DNA from: JANYHY01 sp043784605
Lineage (GTDB): Bacteria; Myxococcota_A; Polyangia; Polyangiales; Polyangiaceae
Direction of reading: 5' to 3'
Assembly (NCBI GenBank): GCA_043784605.1
Contig: JAYVYD010000174.1
Span: forward strand, 1 to 18,249
DNA: 18,249 nucleotides
Shown: positions 1 to 7,651 of the stretch, piece by piece
Layout: every line of letters starts with the position of its first letter
Numbering within the stretch: position 1 is the first letter of the stretch
Translations under genes and position numbers: made by a program
Notes under the pieces: model-generated
Seen by the model: only the letters and a program-made list of their open reading frames with translations
What the model was told of the DNA's origin: nothing
The model's database searches: none

Positions 1-1020
1 CCGCACCGCTTCGCCGCACTCTCCGAGACGTTGAGCATGCAGAACGGCGTCATGCTGATGAGCGGCACGTCGATCCTCGCGCTCATCTACACGCACGGCG
101 ACGTGAGCAAGCTCGTCGTCATGTACTCGATCAACGTGTTCTTGACGTTCTCGCTCTCCAACCTCGGCATGAGCAAGTTTTGGATCCAGGAGCGCAAGAA
201 GCGCCCGGATTGGTACAGGCACCTGCCCCTGCACTTGATCGCGCTCGTGCTGTGCGTGACCATCCTGATCGTCACGTGCATCGAGAAGTTCGCGGACGGC
301 GGCTGGCTCACGCTCATCATCACCGGGCTGCTCGTCATGTTGTGCATCTACATCAAGCGGCACTACATGCGCGTCGTCACGGCGATTCGGCGCCTCGACA
401 CCGAGCTCCCAGACCCGCTCAAGGCGGACGCGAAGCCTGTGTCGATTCAGTCGCTCGACCCGGAGTCGCCGATCGCCGTGCTGTTCGTCGGCGGCTATGG
501 CGGACTCGGGCGGCATGCGCTCTTCACGCTGTTGCGCATGTTTCCAGGTCACTTCAAGGGTGTGATCTTCGCGTCGATCGCGATCATCGACAGCGGCAAC
601 TTCAAGGGCATCGACGAGGTGCACGAGCTCGAGAAGCGCACCGAGGACGCGCTCGACAAATACGTCCAGTTCGCGGCGACGCTCGGCATGCCAGCGACGC
701 GCGTGTACAGCACGGGCACCGAGGTCGCCGTCGAGGCCGAGAAGATGGCGCTCGAGCAGATCGCCAAGTATCCGCGCGCGCTGTTCGTCGCAGGCCAGCT
801 GCTCTTCAGCGAGGACACGGCGATCGGTCGCATGTTGCACAACGAGACCGCGTTCATGATCCAGCAGCGCCTCCAGCACGAGGGCGTTCCCATGGTCGTG
901 CTGCCCGTTCGCCTCAACCTCGACCAGGGGCCGCGCAAGAAGGTCCCGTCTCGCACCGAGGGTCCGCCGAGCAAAGCGGATAAACCCGACGAGAAGCCGG
1001 ACTCGGACATCGACGTGTGA
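1..1020 (+). CDS. APC-superfamily amino acid permease with cytosolic C-terminal domain (5' truncated)
   Basis: The frame is open from the first base, so the gene begins upstream; 339 residues are visible. The first ~125 hold four hydrophobic membrane segments, with the loop sequence SNLGMSKFW followed by a basic stretch (QERKKRPDW), typical of the last helices of APC-family amino acid or cation permeases. The remaining ~200 residues are soluble: a Rossmann-like start (IAVLFVGGYGGLGRHAL), then alternating strand/helix segments, resembling a universal-stress-like regulatory tail found on some APC transporters of Deltaproteobacteria. The last ~30 residues are charged and Pro-rich, probably disordered. 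It would import a solute through the inner membrane; the substrate cannot be read from this part. The family call is fairly sure from recall of similar proteins, the tail assignment less so. Confidence 0.75.
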   Translation, partial: PHRFAALSETLSMQNGVMLMSGTSILALIYTHGDVSKLVVMYSINVFLTFSLSNLGMSKFWIQERKKRPDWYRHLPLHLIALVLCVTILIVTCIEKFADGGWLTLIITGLLVMLCIYIKRHYMRVVTAIRRLDTELPDPLKADAKPVSIQSLDPESPIAVLFVGGYGGLGRHALFTLLRMFPGHFKGVIFASIAIIDSGNFKGIDEVHELEKRTEDALDKYVQFAATLGMPATRVYSTGTEVAVEAEKMALEQIAKYPRALFVAGQLLFSEDTAIGRMLHNETAFMIQQRLQHEGVPMVVLPVRLNLDQGPRKKVPSRTEGPPSKADKPDEKPDSDIDV

Positions 1021-1072
1021 CGAGGCGAAACGCCGCGTTGCATGACCGGACGAAGCGCATCGTCCAACGGAC

Positions 1073-1993
1073 ATGAATCAATCGCTCGTGTACTCTCTCG
1101 TGTTCGTGGCCTGCGCATCGACCACGGCCAACAAGACGACGACGGCGGGCAGCGCTCCGATCGAGGCGGACTCGTGCGCGGGCGATCCTTGGCTCAAGGA
1201 GATCCTCGGAGAGCGACCTGAGCTGAGCTCGACGATGGTGCTCGACAGGATGAAGCGAACGCGTTTGTTCGGCCCATTGTTCGCGAACCGCGACACGCTC
1301 GCAATGGATCACCTTGGAGATCTCCAAGGCATGCGCGCCGCGATGGCCGAGACGTACGAGTGGCAAGGACCGCCGCGTGCGAGCAGCTCCACGGGGCACG
1401 AGACGTCGCGGGTGACTGTGCTGCGCAAGGCGTTCGGAGATCCGCTCGCGCTCAGGTCTGGTGACCAGCCGTTGTACGGCGCGCCGTCGACGCTCGCGAG
1501 CGGAGCGATGGAGTACCCGCCGACGAAGACGAACGCGGACGCACCTTTCGGTCCGAACGGCGGGCGCGTCATCTTCACGTTCGCCGACGGCACGTGGGTC
1601 GAGGTCGATCAGTGGATGGCGCAGCGCTTCCGCGCTTCGTTCGCGTCGACCGGCGCGCCGCCGCTTCCGCCGTTCGGCTCCGACGTCGCATGGGAAGTGT
1701 GTGGAAAGCTCGATGCGAACGAGGCCGTGAAATCCGGGGCTTGGGGCACTGTCCCGGAGCGCGGAGTCTTGCGCTTCTACGCGGGACGCGACGCTGACGT
1801 CGACCTGCTGTTCCGCTTCTCGTCTCTCGAGGTTGCTACACGTGCGTCGAGCGAACAGCGTGCGCGATGCGCTCAGGGTCTCCCGCACGAGGCTGACAAA
1901 GGGATCTTCTCGTTCACTCCGCCGTGTGAGGGGGCTCCTGGGATTGAAGGTTCGTTCTTGCGGTATTCGATGCGCATCTCGAGTGTTCGTTAG
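1073..1993 (+). CDS. putative lipoprotein of unknown function
   Basis: I do not recognise a family. The 306-residue product starts with a short hydrophobic leader (MNQSLVYSLVFVAC) ending at Cys14, a plausible but weak lipobox (F-V-A-C), and the leader has no Lys/Arg. The ATG at 1073 is the only usable start, since an in-frame TGA lies at 1043-1045. The mature part is soluble, with about five further Cys residues (such as DSCAGDPW, EVCGKLD, ARCAQGL and PPCEGAP) that could pair in the periplasm. The segment around residues 160-185 (GRVIFTFADGTWVEVDQW) reads as beta strands. It lies 52 bases after the permease gene, without a clear promoter or terminator between. Likely an envelope protein; no enzymatic motif is visible. 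Confidence 0.6.
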   Translation: MNQSLVYSLVFVACASTTANKTTTAGSAPIEADSCAGDPWLKEILGERPELSSTMVLDRMKRTRLFGPLFANRDTLAMDHLGDLQGMRAAMAETYEWQGPPRASSSTGHETSRVTVLRKAFGDPLALRSGDQPLYGAPSTLASGAMEYPPTKTNADAPFGPNGGRVIFTFADGTWVEVDQWMAQRFRASFASTGAPPLPPFGSDVAWEVCGKLDANEAVKSGAWGTVPERGVLRFYAGRDADVDLLFRFSSLEVATRASSEQRARCAQGLPHEADKGIFSFTPPCEGAPGIEGSFLRYSMRISSVR

Positions 1994-2270
1994 TTCGTGC
2001 GCTGCGCGCGGCTCGAGAGGGGGAACCTGCTGCTGTGAGGGCATTGGCTCGGCGGATCGCCTTTGCACTTTGGGGGCTTGGCACAAACGCATTGTTAGCG
2101 AGCCGGTGCGGTCCGCCGGACTTGACTGGCGCAGGTGAACGAGAAGATCACGGGCCCGGCCTCTCGCATCACGCGGTCGGAAATTCCCAGAAATGGCACC
2201 GTGCGCTCGCCGGTTGTTTCGGTCGCTGGTGGCGAAAAGGAAATTGGGAGTTGGTCGGCTCGCTGGCGGT
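1994..2270. other. intergenic stretch without a recognised gene
   Basis: The region between the lipoprotein gene and the AgmX-like gene is less GC-rich and shows no convincing coding pattern or RNA gene. It contains a perfect 11-base palindrome GTCCGCCGGAC at 2111-2121, which could be an operator half or chance. The next gene can be extended in frame back to an ATG at 2193, so its 3' part may be coding. A promoter for the following gene is expected here, but no clear -35/-10 pair can be assigned. Confidence 0.4.
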
Positions 2271-2888
2271 ATGCTTGGGGCGATGAGGGTTGGACAGGGG
2301 GCTTGGCCGTCCACGTTTGAGGATGTGCCGGTCGATCCTGCTCTCGCACTTCACGAGATCACTCCGAGCGCCAGCGTTCGAGCCGCTGCGAGCGCGCCGA
2401 TGAATGATGTCGTGGATGCCGCGCGGGAGGCGTCTGCCGTTGTCGCCGCTCCGGCGGACGCGTCGGTCGATGCGTCTCCGACGAAGGTCGCCGCTGCCTC
2501 GAAGCCGGATGCGAGCATTGGGCTTGGAGGCCTTGGCCTCATCGGGCACATCAGCGGATCGTGCGGCGCAGTGGCATGCGGGGAAACGAGCTCGGGGCGT
2601 GGGGTTGAAGCCGCCATCGGCATCTCGATCTCCGGCTCTCAAGGAAGAGACGAGCAGACGATTCGTACGCACATCGGGAACCTTCGGCGTTGCGCGGCCC
2701 ATGGACTTCCAAACGATCCGTCCATGCAAGCAACGTTGGCTCAGCTCCTGGGAATCGACGACGCGTCGAACGTGACAGTGACGACGCAGTCCAACAAAGG
2801 GCGGAGCGCGGAGGTCGTGACTTGCACGATGGGAGTCGAGTTCGAGAAGGCTGTCGTGCGGTCCATGACGGTCCAGGCGATTCAATGA
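2271..2888 (+). CDS. protein with diverged AgmX/PglI-like C-terminal domain
   Basis: The product is about 205 residues from the ATG at 2271; ATG at 2193 and at 2283 are also in frame and the sequence does not decide between them. The N-terminal half is Ala/Pro/Asp-rich, then a Gly-rich stretch (GLGGLGLIGHISG) leads to a C-terminal domain beginning RDEQTIRTHIGNLRRC. This mirrors the layout of myxobacterial proteins with the AgmX/PglI C-terminal domain, in which a Gly-rich linker precedes an IRRHxxxxRxCYE-type helix and two or three strands. Here the helix has RRCAAHG and the final strands are VTVTTQSNKG and VVRSMTVQAIQ, so the domain is recognisable but diverged. No signal peptide is evident with any start. 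Its stop overlaps the next start (ATGA at 2885-2888), so the two are translationally coupled. Such domains occur in envelope and gliding-motility proteins; a specific role is not visible. Confidence 0.55.
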   Translation: MLGAMRVGQGAWPSTFEDVPVDPALALHEITPSASVRAAASAPMNDVVDAAREASAVVAAPADASVDASPTKVAAASKPDASIGLGGLGLIGHISGSCGAVACGETSSGRGVEAAIGISISGSQGRDEQTIRTHIGNLRRCAAHGLPNDPSMQATLAQLLGIDDASNVTVTTQSNKGRSAEVVTCTMGVEFEKAVVRSMTVQAIQ

Positions 2889-3901
2889 GAGGGCGCGCGC
2901 GGCTCATTTTTGCGGTGATCGCGATCGCGCTCACGGGCGCGTGCAAGACCGCGAACGTGACGGACGCGGAGAAGAAGGGCGACGTGAAGTACTTGGTCGC
3001 CCAAGACACGCCCGAGGCGATCGCGGCGCTTGGCCGACTCGCGGACAAGAACCCGGCGGCGCAAAAGGCGCTCGAGGATCGCGCGGGTACCGACATGAAC
3101 GTGTACTCCGCTGCGTGGCAAGCGACGCTGCGCGACGCCGAGTGGGGACCGAAAATGATGCGTGACGGGCTCGCGGACGTGACGCGCGCGGAGCTCGCGG
3201 GGATCGCGATGACGCGCAAGGACCCTCACCTCGAGACGTTCGCGAGCAACCTCGACGGGGCAATGCGCTTGCTCGGAAACGACACGCGCGCCGTGAGCGT
3301 CCCTGCGGTGTTCGCGAGCAGCGGAAAGGCGGCGCAGCCGTTCATCGAGAAGCGGCTCGCAGACGCGTCGACGCGCGAGTCGATGTGCCGCGGCCTCGCC
3401 TCGGACGACGCCAGCCTTGAGTCGCGCGCCACGTTCATGCGGGTGCCCGCGGCTTCGCGCGACGGGCAGGCATGTCTGCGCGCGTCTTCGCACCTCGCCA
3501 AGACCGACGACGCCGCGCTGTCTTGGGTGGGCGCGACAGCAGAGCCAGGGCTGCTCACGGCGCTCGCGAAGGACGACACGATCGCGTGCGATCGACTCGC
3601 GACGGCGTGGCGTGATGCGTTCACCGAACGACCCATCGAACAGCACGCGCAGCTCACCGTCCCGCTCGCAGCCGCGATCGATCGATGCGCGGCGGCGATG
3701 GACTCCGCGCTTGCCGCCGCGCTGGACAAGGGCGATTTCGCGTCGGTGATCGTGGGCGCGATCGATCCGATGGACCCGCACATGAGCGTGCTCAAGACGA
3801 CCTGCGCGCGGCTCTCGCCTCTCTCTCGCTCGCCAAAGCTCGAGGCTCGCTTGCGGGACCGCGCGGCGGACGCGGTCGCAAAAACCTGCTCGTGGAAATA
3901 G
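2885..3901 (+). CDS. alpha-helical putative lipoprotein, possibly HEAT-like
   Basis: The 338-residue product starts at an ATG overlapping the preceding stop. The first 20 residues form a basic n-region (MRGRARL), a hydrophobic core and Cys20 in LTGAC, an atypical lipobox, so it is probably an exported lipoprotein. The mature part is almost entirely helical and rich in Ala, Asp and Arg. The start (DVKYLVAQDTPEAIAALGRLADKNP) resembles HEAT-like helical pairs, and later segments repeat a similar helix-turn-helix rhythm. Several Cys residues (MCRGLA, ACLRAS, IACDRLA, DRCAAA, TTCARL, KTCSWK) are spread at intervals and may form disulfides. It probably acts as a periplasmic or outer-membrane scaffold with the coupled upstream protein. 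No catalytic motif is seen. The end overlaps by 10 bases the proposed start of the glycosylase-like gene. Confidence 0.65.
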   Translation: MRGRARLIFAVIAIALTGACKTANVTDAEKKGDVKYLVAQDTPEAIAALGRLADKNPAAQKALEDRAGTDMNVYSAAWQATLRDAEWGPKMMRDGLADVTRAELAGIAMTRKDPHLETFASNLDGAMRLLGNDTRAVSVPAVFASSGKAAQPFIEKRLADASTRESMCRGLASDDASLESRATFMRVPAASRDGQACLRASSHLAKTDDAALSWVGATAEPGLLTALAKDDTIACDRLATAWRDAFTERPIEQHAQLTVPLAAAIDRCAAAMDSALAAALDKGDFASVIVGAIDPMDPHMSVLKTTCARLSPLSRSPKLEARLRDRAADAVAKTCSWK

Positions 3902-5057
3902 ACGGAGCGAGCGCGCGACGCTTCTTCGTGCGGAGGCACCTGCTCGCCCCGCCCCGCTCCCTTCCGGCGACGAGCGCGGCGGTGCTCAAGTTGCGGAGCG
4001 CTTCGGCTCGCTGCAGTTCGATCCGCTGGAGGTGACCGGCGCGCGCAACCACGATCTGGTGCTCTTCGCGCGCATTGCAGGTTTCCGCCGCGAGCTCTGC
4101 GACGACTTGCTGTATCCCCGCCACGGAGAGCGACGCTTGTTCGAGGCGTACAACAAGTCGCTCAACCTGCTGCCGGTGAGCGAGCTGCCGTGGCACCGCT
4201 TCACGTGGAAACGCGCGGAAGGACGACGCGCGGGCCAGCTGGTGAAGGAGCACTCCAAGCGGATGCTCACGCGCCTCCGTGACCTTGGCCCGCTCGCGCC
4301 GGGCGACTTCGACGCGAGCGAAGGCAAGCAGACCGTCGACGGACATTGGGGCGTCCCCACGTCATTGACCCGTCATGTATTGGACGCGCTCTTCAGTACG
4401 GGGAGAGTCGGGATCGCTAGCCGCGCCGGGAACCGGCGGACCTACGCCCTTATCGAGCACCTCTTCGATCGTGAGCTGCTCGCGCGGCGAGTCTCCACGT
4501 CGGAGTCGATTCGTCACCGGCTCCTCTCACGACACCGCGCGGTCGGACTCATGGGTCGCAACGGAGCGCCGGAGCTCGTCAGCGGGATCGCGACAGCGAA
4601 CGAACGCAAAAGGCATTTGGAGGCGCTCGTCGATCTCGGCGCACTCCATGAGGTGACCGTAGAGGGCGTCCGCGGGCCGAGGTACGTGCTCTCTGGCGAG
4701 CGCCCGTTGCTCCTCGTGGCCAACGCGATCGCGCCTCACGTGAGCTTCATCGCCCCGCTCGATCCTTTCGTTTGGGATCGAGCGCTCGTGCGCGACCTGT
4801 TCGACTTCGACTACAAGTGGGAGGTCTACACGCCGGCGGAGAAGCGCGCCTATGGCTATTACGCGCTGCCAATCGTGTTGGGCGATCGCCTGATCGGACG
4901 CATCGAGCCGCGCTTCCAACGCGACACCGGATGGCTGGTCGTTCTCGCGATCTGGCTCGAGCGCGGGTTCGATCCGGAGACCGACGGCTTCGTGCGCGCG
5001 TTCGGCGAGGCGCTCCGCGCGTTCGGCGAGGCGCTCCGTGCGTTTGCCAAGTCGTAG
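3892..5057 (+). CDS. winged-helix YcaQ/AlkZ-like DNA glycosylase, apparent frameshift near 3990
   Basis: The product matches the HTH_42 winged-helix family that includes E. coli YcaQ and Streptomyces AlkZ, glycosylases known to unhook DNA interstrand crosslinks. The catalytic element is the LQFDP motif (codons at 4011-4025), a Q-aromatic-D form as in YcaQ rather than the Q-x-Q of AlkZ. Downstream come the conserved HDLVLFARI, ERRLFEAYNKSLNLLP and a C-terminal domain with DPFVWDR and GRIEPR. The frame carrying these has no ATG/GTG/TTG before a GTG at 4032, which lies after the QFD motif. The missing N-terminus (starting SARRFFVRRHLLAPP) is in the neighbouring frame from a GTG at 3892 to about 3990. 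One extra G at AAG-TTG would fuse the two. The gene is therefore either a recent pseudogene, a sequence error or, less likely, a site of recoding. No Shine-Dalgarno precedes 3892. Confidence 0.75.
4998..5039 (+). repeat. 21-bp tandem duplication inside a coding sequence
   Basis: Two consecutive 21-base units (gcgttcggcgaggcgctccg then c or t) differ at the last base only, and a third partial copy (gcgtttgcc) follows. They encode AFGEALR twice and then AFAKS at the very end of the glycosylase-like protein. The pattern suggests slippage or recent duplication that lengthened the C-terminal helix by seven residues. Confidence 0.9.
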
Positions 5058-5121
5058 GCGCCAAACGCGTGAGGCTCGGGCGCGGGAAGACTTGTCGATG
5101 GATAGCGGCTAGGCTCCCGCC

Positions 5122-6087
5122 GTGATCCAGGCCTCGCGCTTTCCGCTCGCGCTTGCGCTCGCGGCGTTCGCGCACGTCGGCGCGTGGTGGCTGCGACCGT
5201 CGGCAGCACCGCCGTCAGTCGCGAGCGTCGACGTCGCGCCGACGTTCGAGGTGGAGATCGCGGAGAGCTCGCCGAACGTGCACGACGACTCGCCCGGCGG
5301 CGCTCTGGAGAACCACGCGCGCACGAGCACCTCGCGAACGACCTCGTCCTGGGGAGGCGTCGTGTCCGACTCCGCGCCCGCCACGGGCCCGAGCGCGATC
5401 GAGTCCGCGGCGCCCGCCACAGGCCAAGCGCCCACCGTCAGCGTGTGGAACGTCGACGCGCTCACGCAAGACGATCTCGGCGTCGGCGACACGAGAAGCT
5501 TCGCAGCAGTGACGCCGCGCACGGACGCCGAGGTGGTGCACGATCGCGTGCAGCGCGGCATCGAAGAGGGCCTACGCGATCGAGAGCTTGCTGCCGGCGA
5601 CCCCGTGAGCGGCCCGATCGTGCGCGCGCTGGAGGACTCCGCGAGCCGCTCGCTCGCTCCGGTCAACGGGAGCGCGACGTTCGACGCGGTCATCAGCGCA
5701 GGAGGAGTGCTCCTCTCGATCAACGCGGTCGGTACGCCCGCCGGAAAGGCGTATTGGGACGACGTCGCGAAGGAGAGCTCCACCACGCTCGTTGGCAAGA
5801 AGCTCCACCCGAGCAAGCGCGGGCTCGTCGTGAGGATCGAGATCACTTCGCGCGAGCAGCTCCCGAGCGGTTCAGGCGGCGGAGTCGGCGGCGACGTGTT
5901 GAGCGACGGCAGCGGCCAGCCCCACGCACTCGACGTGCACGTGCTGCCCACCGCTCCGAGCACGAAGAGCGGCTGGGGACGAAAGGCCGAGTTCACACCG
6001 CTCGTCGGCAGCTTCGATGTCTCGGACATCGGCGCCACCAAGCGGCGCGTGATAGGCGCGCACGTCACCGCAGTACGTGATCTCTAG
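5122..6087 (+). CDS. TonB-like periplasmic protein with N-terminal membrane anchor
   Basis: The 321-residue product begins at a GTG. Residues 5-24 form one hydrophobic segment (FPLALALAAFAHVGAWWL), an uncleaved anchor as in TonB/TolA-type proteins. A long linker rich in Ala, Ser, Thr, Pro and Gly follows (to about residue 130), then a folded part. In it, residues 187-235 (ATFDAVISAGGVLLSINAVG to VVRIEITSR) have the strand-helix-strand look of a TonB C-terminal domain, but without the usual YP motif. It stands alone, with ExbB/ExbD genes absent from the window. It is convergent with livF, the two stops only 12 bases apart. The TonB-like label is an inference from architecture; it could equally be a lineage-specific envelope protein. 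Confidence 0.5.
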   Translation: MIQASRFPLALALAAFAHVGAWWLRPSAAPPSVASVDVAPTFEVEIAESSPNVHDDSPGGALENHARTSTSRTTSSWGGVVSDSAPATGPSAIESAAPATGQAPTVSVWNVDALTQDDLGVGDTRSFAAVTPRTDAEVVHDRVQRGIEEGLRDRELAAGDPVSGPIVRALEDSASRSLAPVNGSATFDAVISAGGVLLSINAVGTPAGKAYWDDVAKESSTTLVGKKLHPSKRGLVVRIEITSREQLPSGSGGGVGGDVLSDGSGQPHALDVHVLPTAPSTKSGWGRKAEFTPLVGSFDVSDIGATKRRVIGAHVTAVRDL

Positions 6088-6099
6088 TTGGCAGAGGAC

Positions 6100-6858
6100 T
6101 CAGCCGCCGAGGTAAGCGGCGCGGATCTCTTCGTTCTTCGCGAGCTCGGCGCTGGGCCCCTGCATCGCGATCTCGCCGGTCTTGAGCACATACGCGCGCT
6201 GACTGTATTTTAGGGCGATCCGCGTATTTTGCTCGACGACCAAGATCGTCACACCGGCCTCGGCGATCTTCTTGATCGACTCGAAGATCTGCACGACGAG
6301 CTTGGGCGCGATGCCGAGGCTGGGCTCGTCGAGGAGCAGCAGCGTGGGCCTCGCCATCATCGCGCGACCGATCGCGAGCATCTGCTGCTCGCCGCCGGAG
6401 AGCGTGCCTCCCTCTTGCTTCATGCGCTCACCGAGGCGCGGGAACAGGGCAACGACGTCCTCGATCGTGTCTTTGATCGTCTTGGGGTCGCGGTGCAGAT
6501 ACGCGCCGAGTTCCAGGTTCTCTCGCACCGTCAGGTTCGGAAAGATCGCGCGGCCCTCCGGCACGAGCGAGACGCCCATCCCCACGAGCGTGTCGGTCGC
6601 GACGTTCGCGATCGATTTTCCTGCGTAGCGGATGTCACCCGCCTTGATCGGCAGGAGTCGAGCGACGCTCTTCAAGGTCGTCGTCTTCCCCGCGCCGTTG
6701 CTGCCGATCATCGCGACGACCTCTTTGGGCTTGATCGCGATGTCGATCCCCTTGAGCGCGCGGATGCCTCCGTAGCTCACCTCGAGCCGCTCGATCTCGA
6801 GCAGCGGCGCACCCTCCGGCAGCGCAACCTTCGGGCGGTGCGGGTGCTCAACGCGCAT
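6100..6858 (-). CDS. livF: branched-chain amino acid ABC transporter ATP-binding protein LivF
   Basis: The 252-residue product is one of the two ATPases that power the inner-membrane LivHM permease importing leucine, isoleucine and valine, or related amides. Walker A is GSNGAGKTT at residues 52-60, the signature is LSGGEQQ, Walker B is LLLLDEP followed by SLGIAP, and the switch position reads VVEQN, with Gln in place of the usual His, which is normal for LivF. The ATG at 6858 is chosen because the family starts about 15 residues before the first strand (LLEIERLEVSYGGI). It overlaps the end of livG by 11 bases, so translation is coupled. Length is close to the usual 233-250. It is the last gene of its minus-strand run. 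Confidence 0.95.
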   Translation of the reverse strand: MRVEHPHRPKVALPEGAPLLEIERLEVSYGGIRALKGIDIAIKPKEVVAMIGSNGAGKTTTLKSVARLLPIKAGDIRYAGKSIANVATDTLVGMGVSLVPEGRAIFPNLTVRENLELGAYLHRDPKTIKDTIEDVVALFPRLGERMKQEGGTLSGGEQQMLAIGRAMMARPTLLLLDEPSLGIAPKLVVQIFESIKKIAEAGVTILVVEQNTRIALKYSQRAYVLKTGEIAMQGPSAELAKNEEIRAAYLGG

Positions 6859-7651
6859 CGGCGCTTGCCCCTTGGGTGAGCTCGTCTTCGTCAGGCTCGC
6901 CGAGATAAGCGGCGATGACTGCAGGGTCCGCCCGCACGTGCTCGGGGTCGCCGTGGCTGATCGTCTCGCCGTGATCGAGCACGTGGATGTCCTCGCACAC
7001 GCCCATGACGACCTGCATGTTGTGCTCGACGAGAACGACCGCAAGCTCGAACGTGTCGCGCAGCCAGCGGATCTGGGTCTTGAGTCCCTCCGCCTCGCCG
7101 TAGTTCATCCCGGCGGCGGGCTCGTCCAGCAAGAGCAGCTTGGGCTTGAGCATCATCGCGCGCGCGATCTCCAACCGCCGCTGATTTCCGTAGGAGAGCG
7201 ACGTCGAGTCCTCGTCCGCCATCTCGCGCATCTCGAAGACGTCGAGCAACTCGAGCGCACGTTTGTTCATGGCCTCGTCGTCATCGTAGTGCGCCTTCGT
7301 GCGAAAGAGCGCCGAGCCGAGGTGTGCGCTCTTCTGCAGCTCGCACGCGACGAGCAAATTCTCGATCACGGTGAGCTGCCCGAAGAGGCGGATGTTCTGG
7401 AACGTTCGCGCGACACCGACCGCCGCGATCTCCGCGGGCTTCTTGGGGAGCAAATCCGTGTCGCCGAATTTGATCGAACCCGTGTCCTGCTTGTACACGC
7501 CGGTGATCAAATTGAAGACCGTCGTCTTGCCCGCGCCGTTCGGGCCGATGAGACCGAAGATGCACTTCTCGTTCACGGTGAAGCTCACGTCGAGGACGGC
7601 ACGCAAGCCGCCGAAGCTCTTCGATACGTGGTCGAGTACGAGCTTGCTCAC
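6848..7651 (-). CDS. livG: branched-chain amino acid ABC transporter ATP-binding protein LivG
   Basis: The 267-residue product is the second ATPase of the LivFGHMJ importer. Walker A is GPNGAGKTT at residues 36-44, the signature is the LivG-type LSYGNQRRLEIARAM, Walker B is LLLLDEPAAGMN, and the H-loop is VLVEHNM. The GTG at 7651 starts VSKLVLDHVSKSFGGL, matching the family start, and overlaps the livM stop by four bases (GTGA). Length is within the 250-270 expected. No key residue is missing, so it should be active. Confidence 0.95.
   Translation of the reverse strand: MSKLVLDHVSKSFGGLRAVLDVSFTVNEKCIFGLIGPNGAGKTTVFNLITGVYKQDTGSIKFGDTDLLPKKPAEIAAVGVARTFQNIRLFGQLTVIENLLVACELQKSAHLGSALFRTKAHYDDDEAMNKRALELLDVFEMREMADEDSTSLSYGNQRRLEIARAMMLKPKLLLLDEPAAGMNYGEAEGLKTQIRWLRDTFELAVVLVEHNMQVVMGVCEDIHVLDHGETISHGDPEHVRADPAVIAAYLGEPDEDELTQGASADAR

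Noticed and set aside
2079..2093. Sigma-54-like promoter (TGGCAC then CATTG)
   Set aside because: The GG-N10-GC spacing fails: ten bases after GG the sequence is TT rather than GC, so it does not fit the -24/-12 consensus.
914..2314. Long open frame on the minus strand
   Set aside because: It runs antisense to a plus-strand lipoprotein gene and the AgmX-like region; its Arg-rich composition is that of a GC-rich shadow frame.
2882..3781. Long minus-strand open frame rich in Arg and His
   Set aside because: It mirrors the helical lipoprotein gene; composition shows it is a codon-shadow frame.
3982..3996. Programmed -1 frameshift site
   Set aside because: There is no X-XXY-YYZ slippery heptamer or evident downstream pseudoknot, so a lost base is the simpler explanation.
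5109..6068. Minus-strand open frame over the TonB-like gene
   Set aside because: It is Ser/Pro/Thr-rich with no recognisable domain, while the plus strand has a membrane segment and a TonB-like layout.
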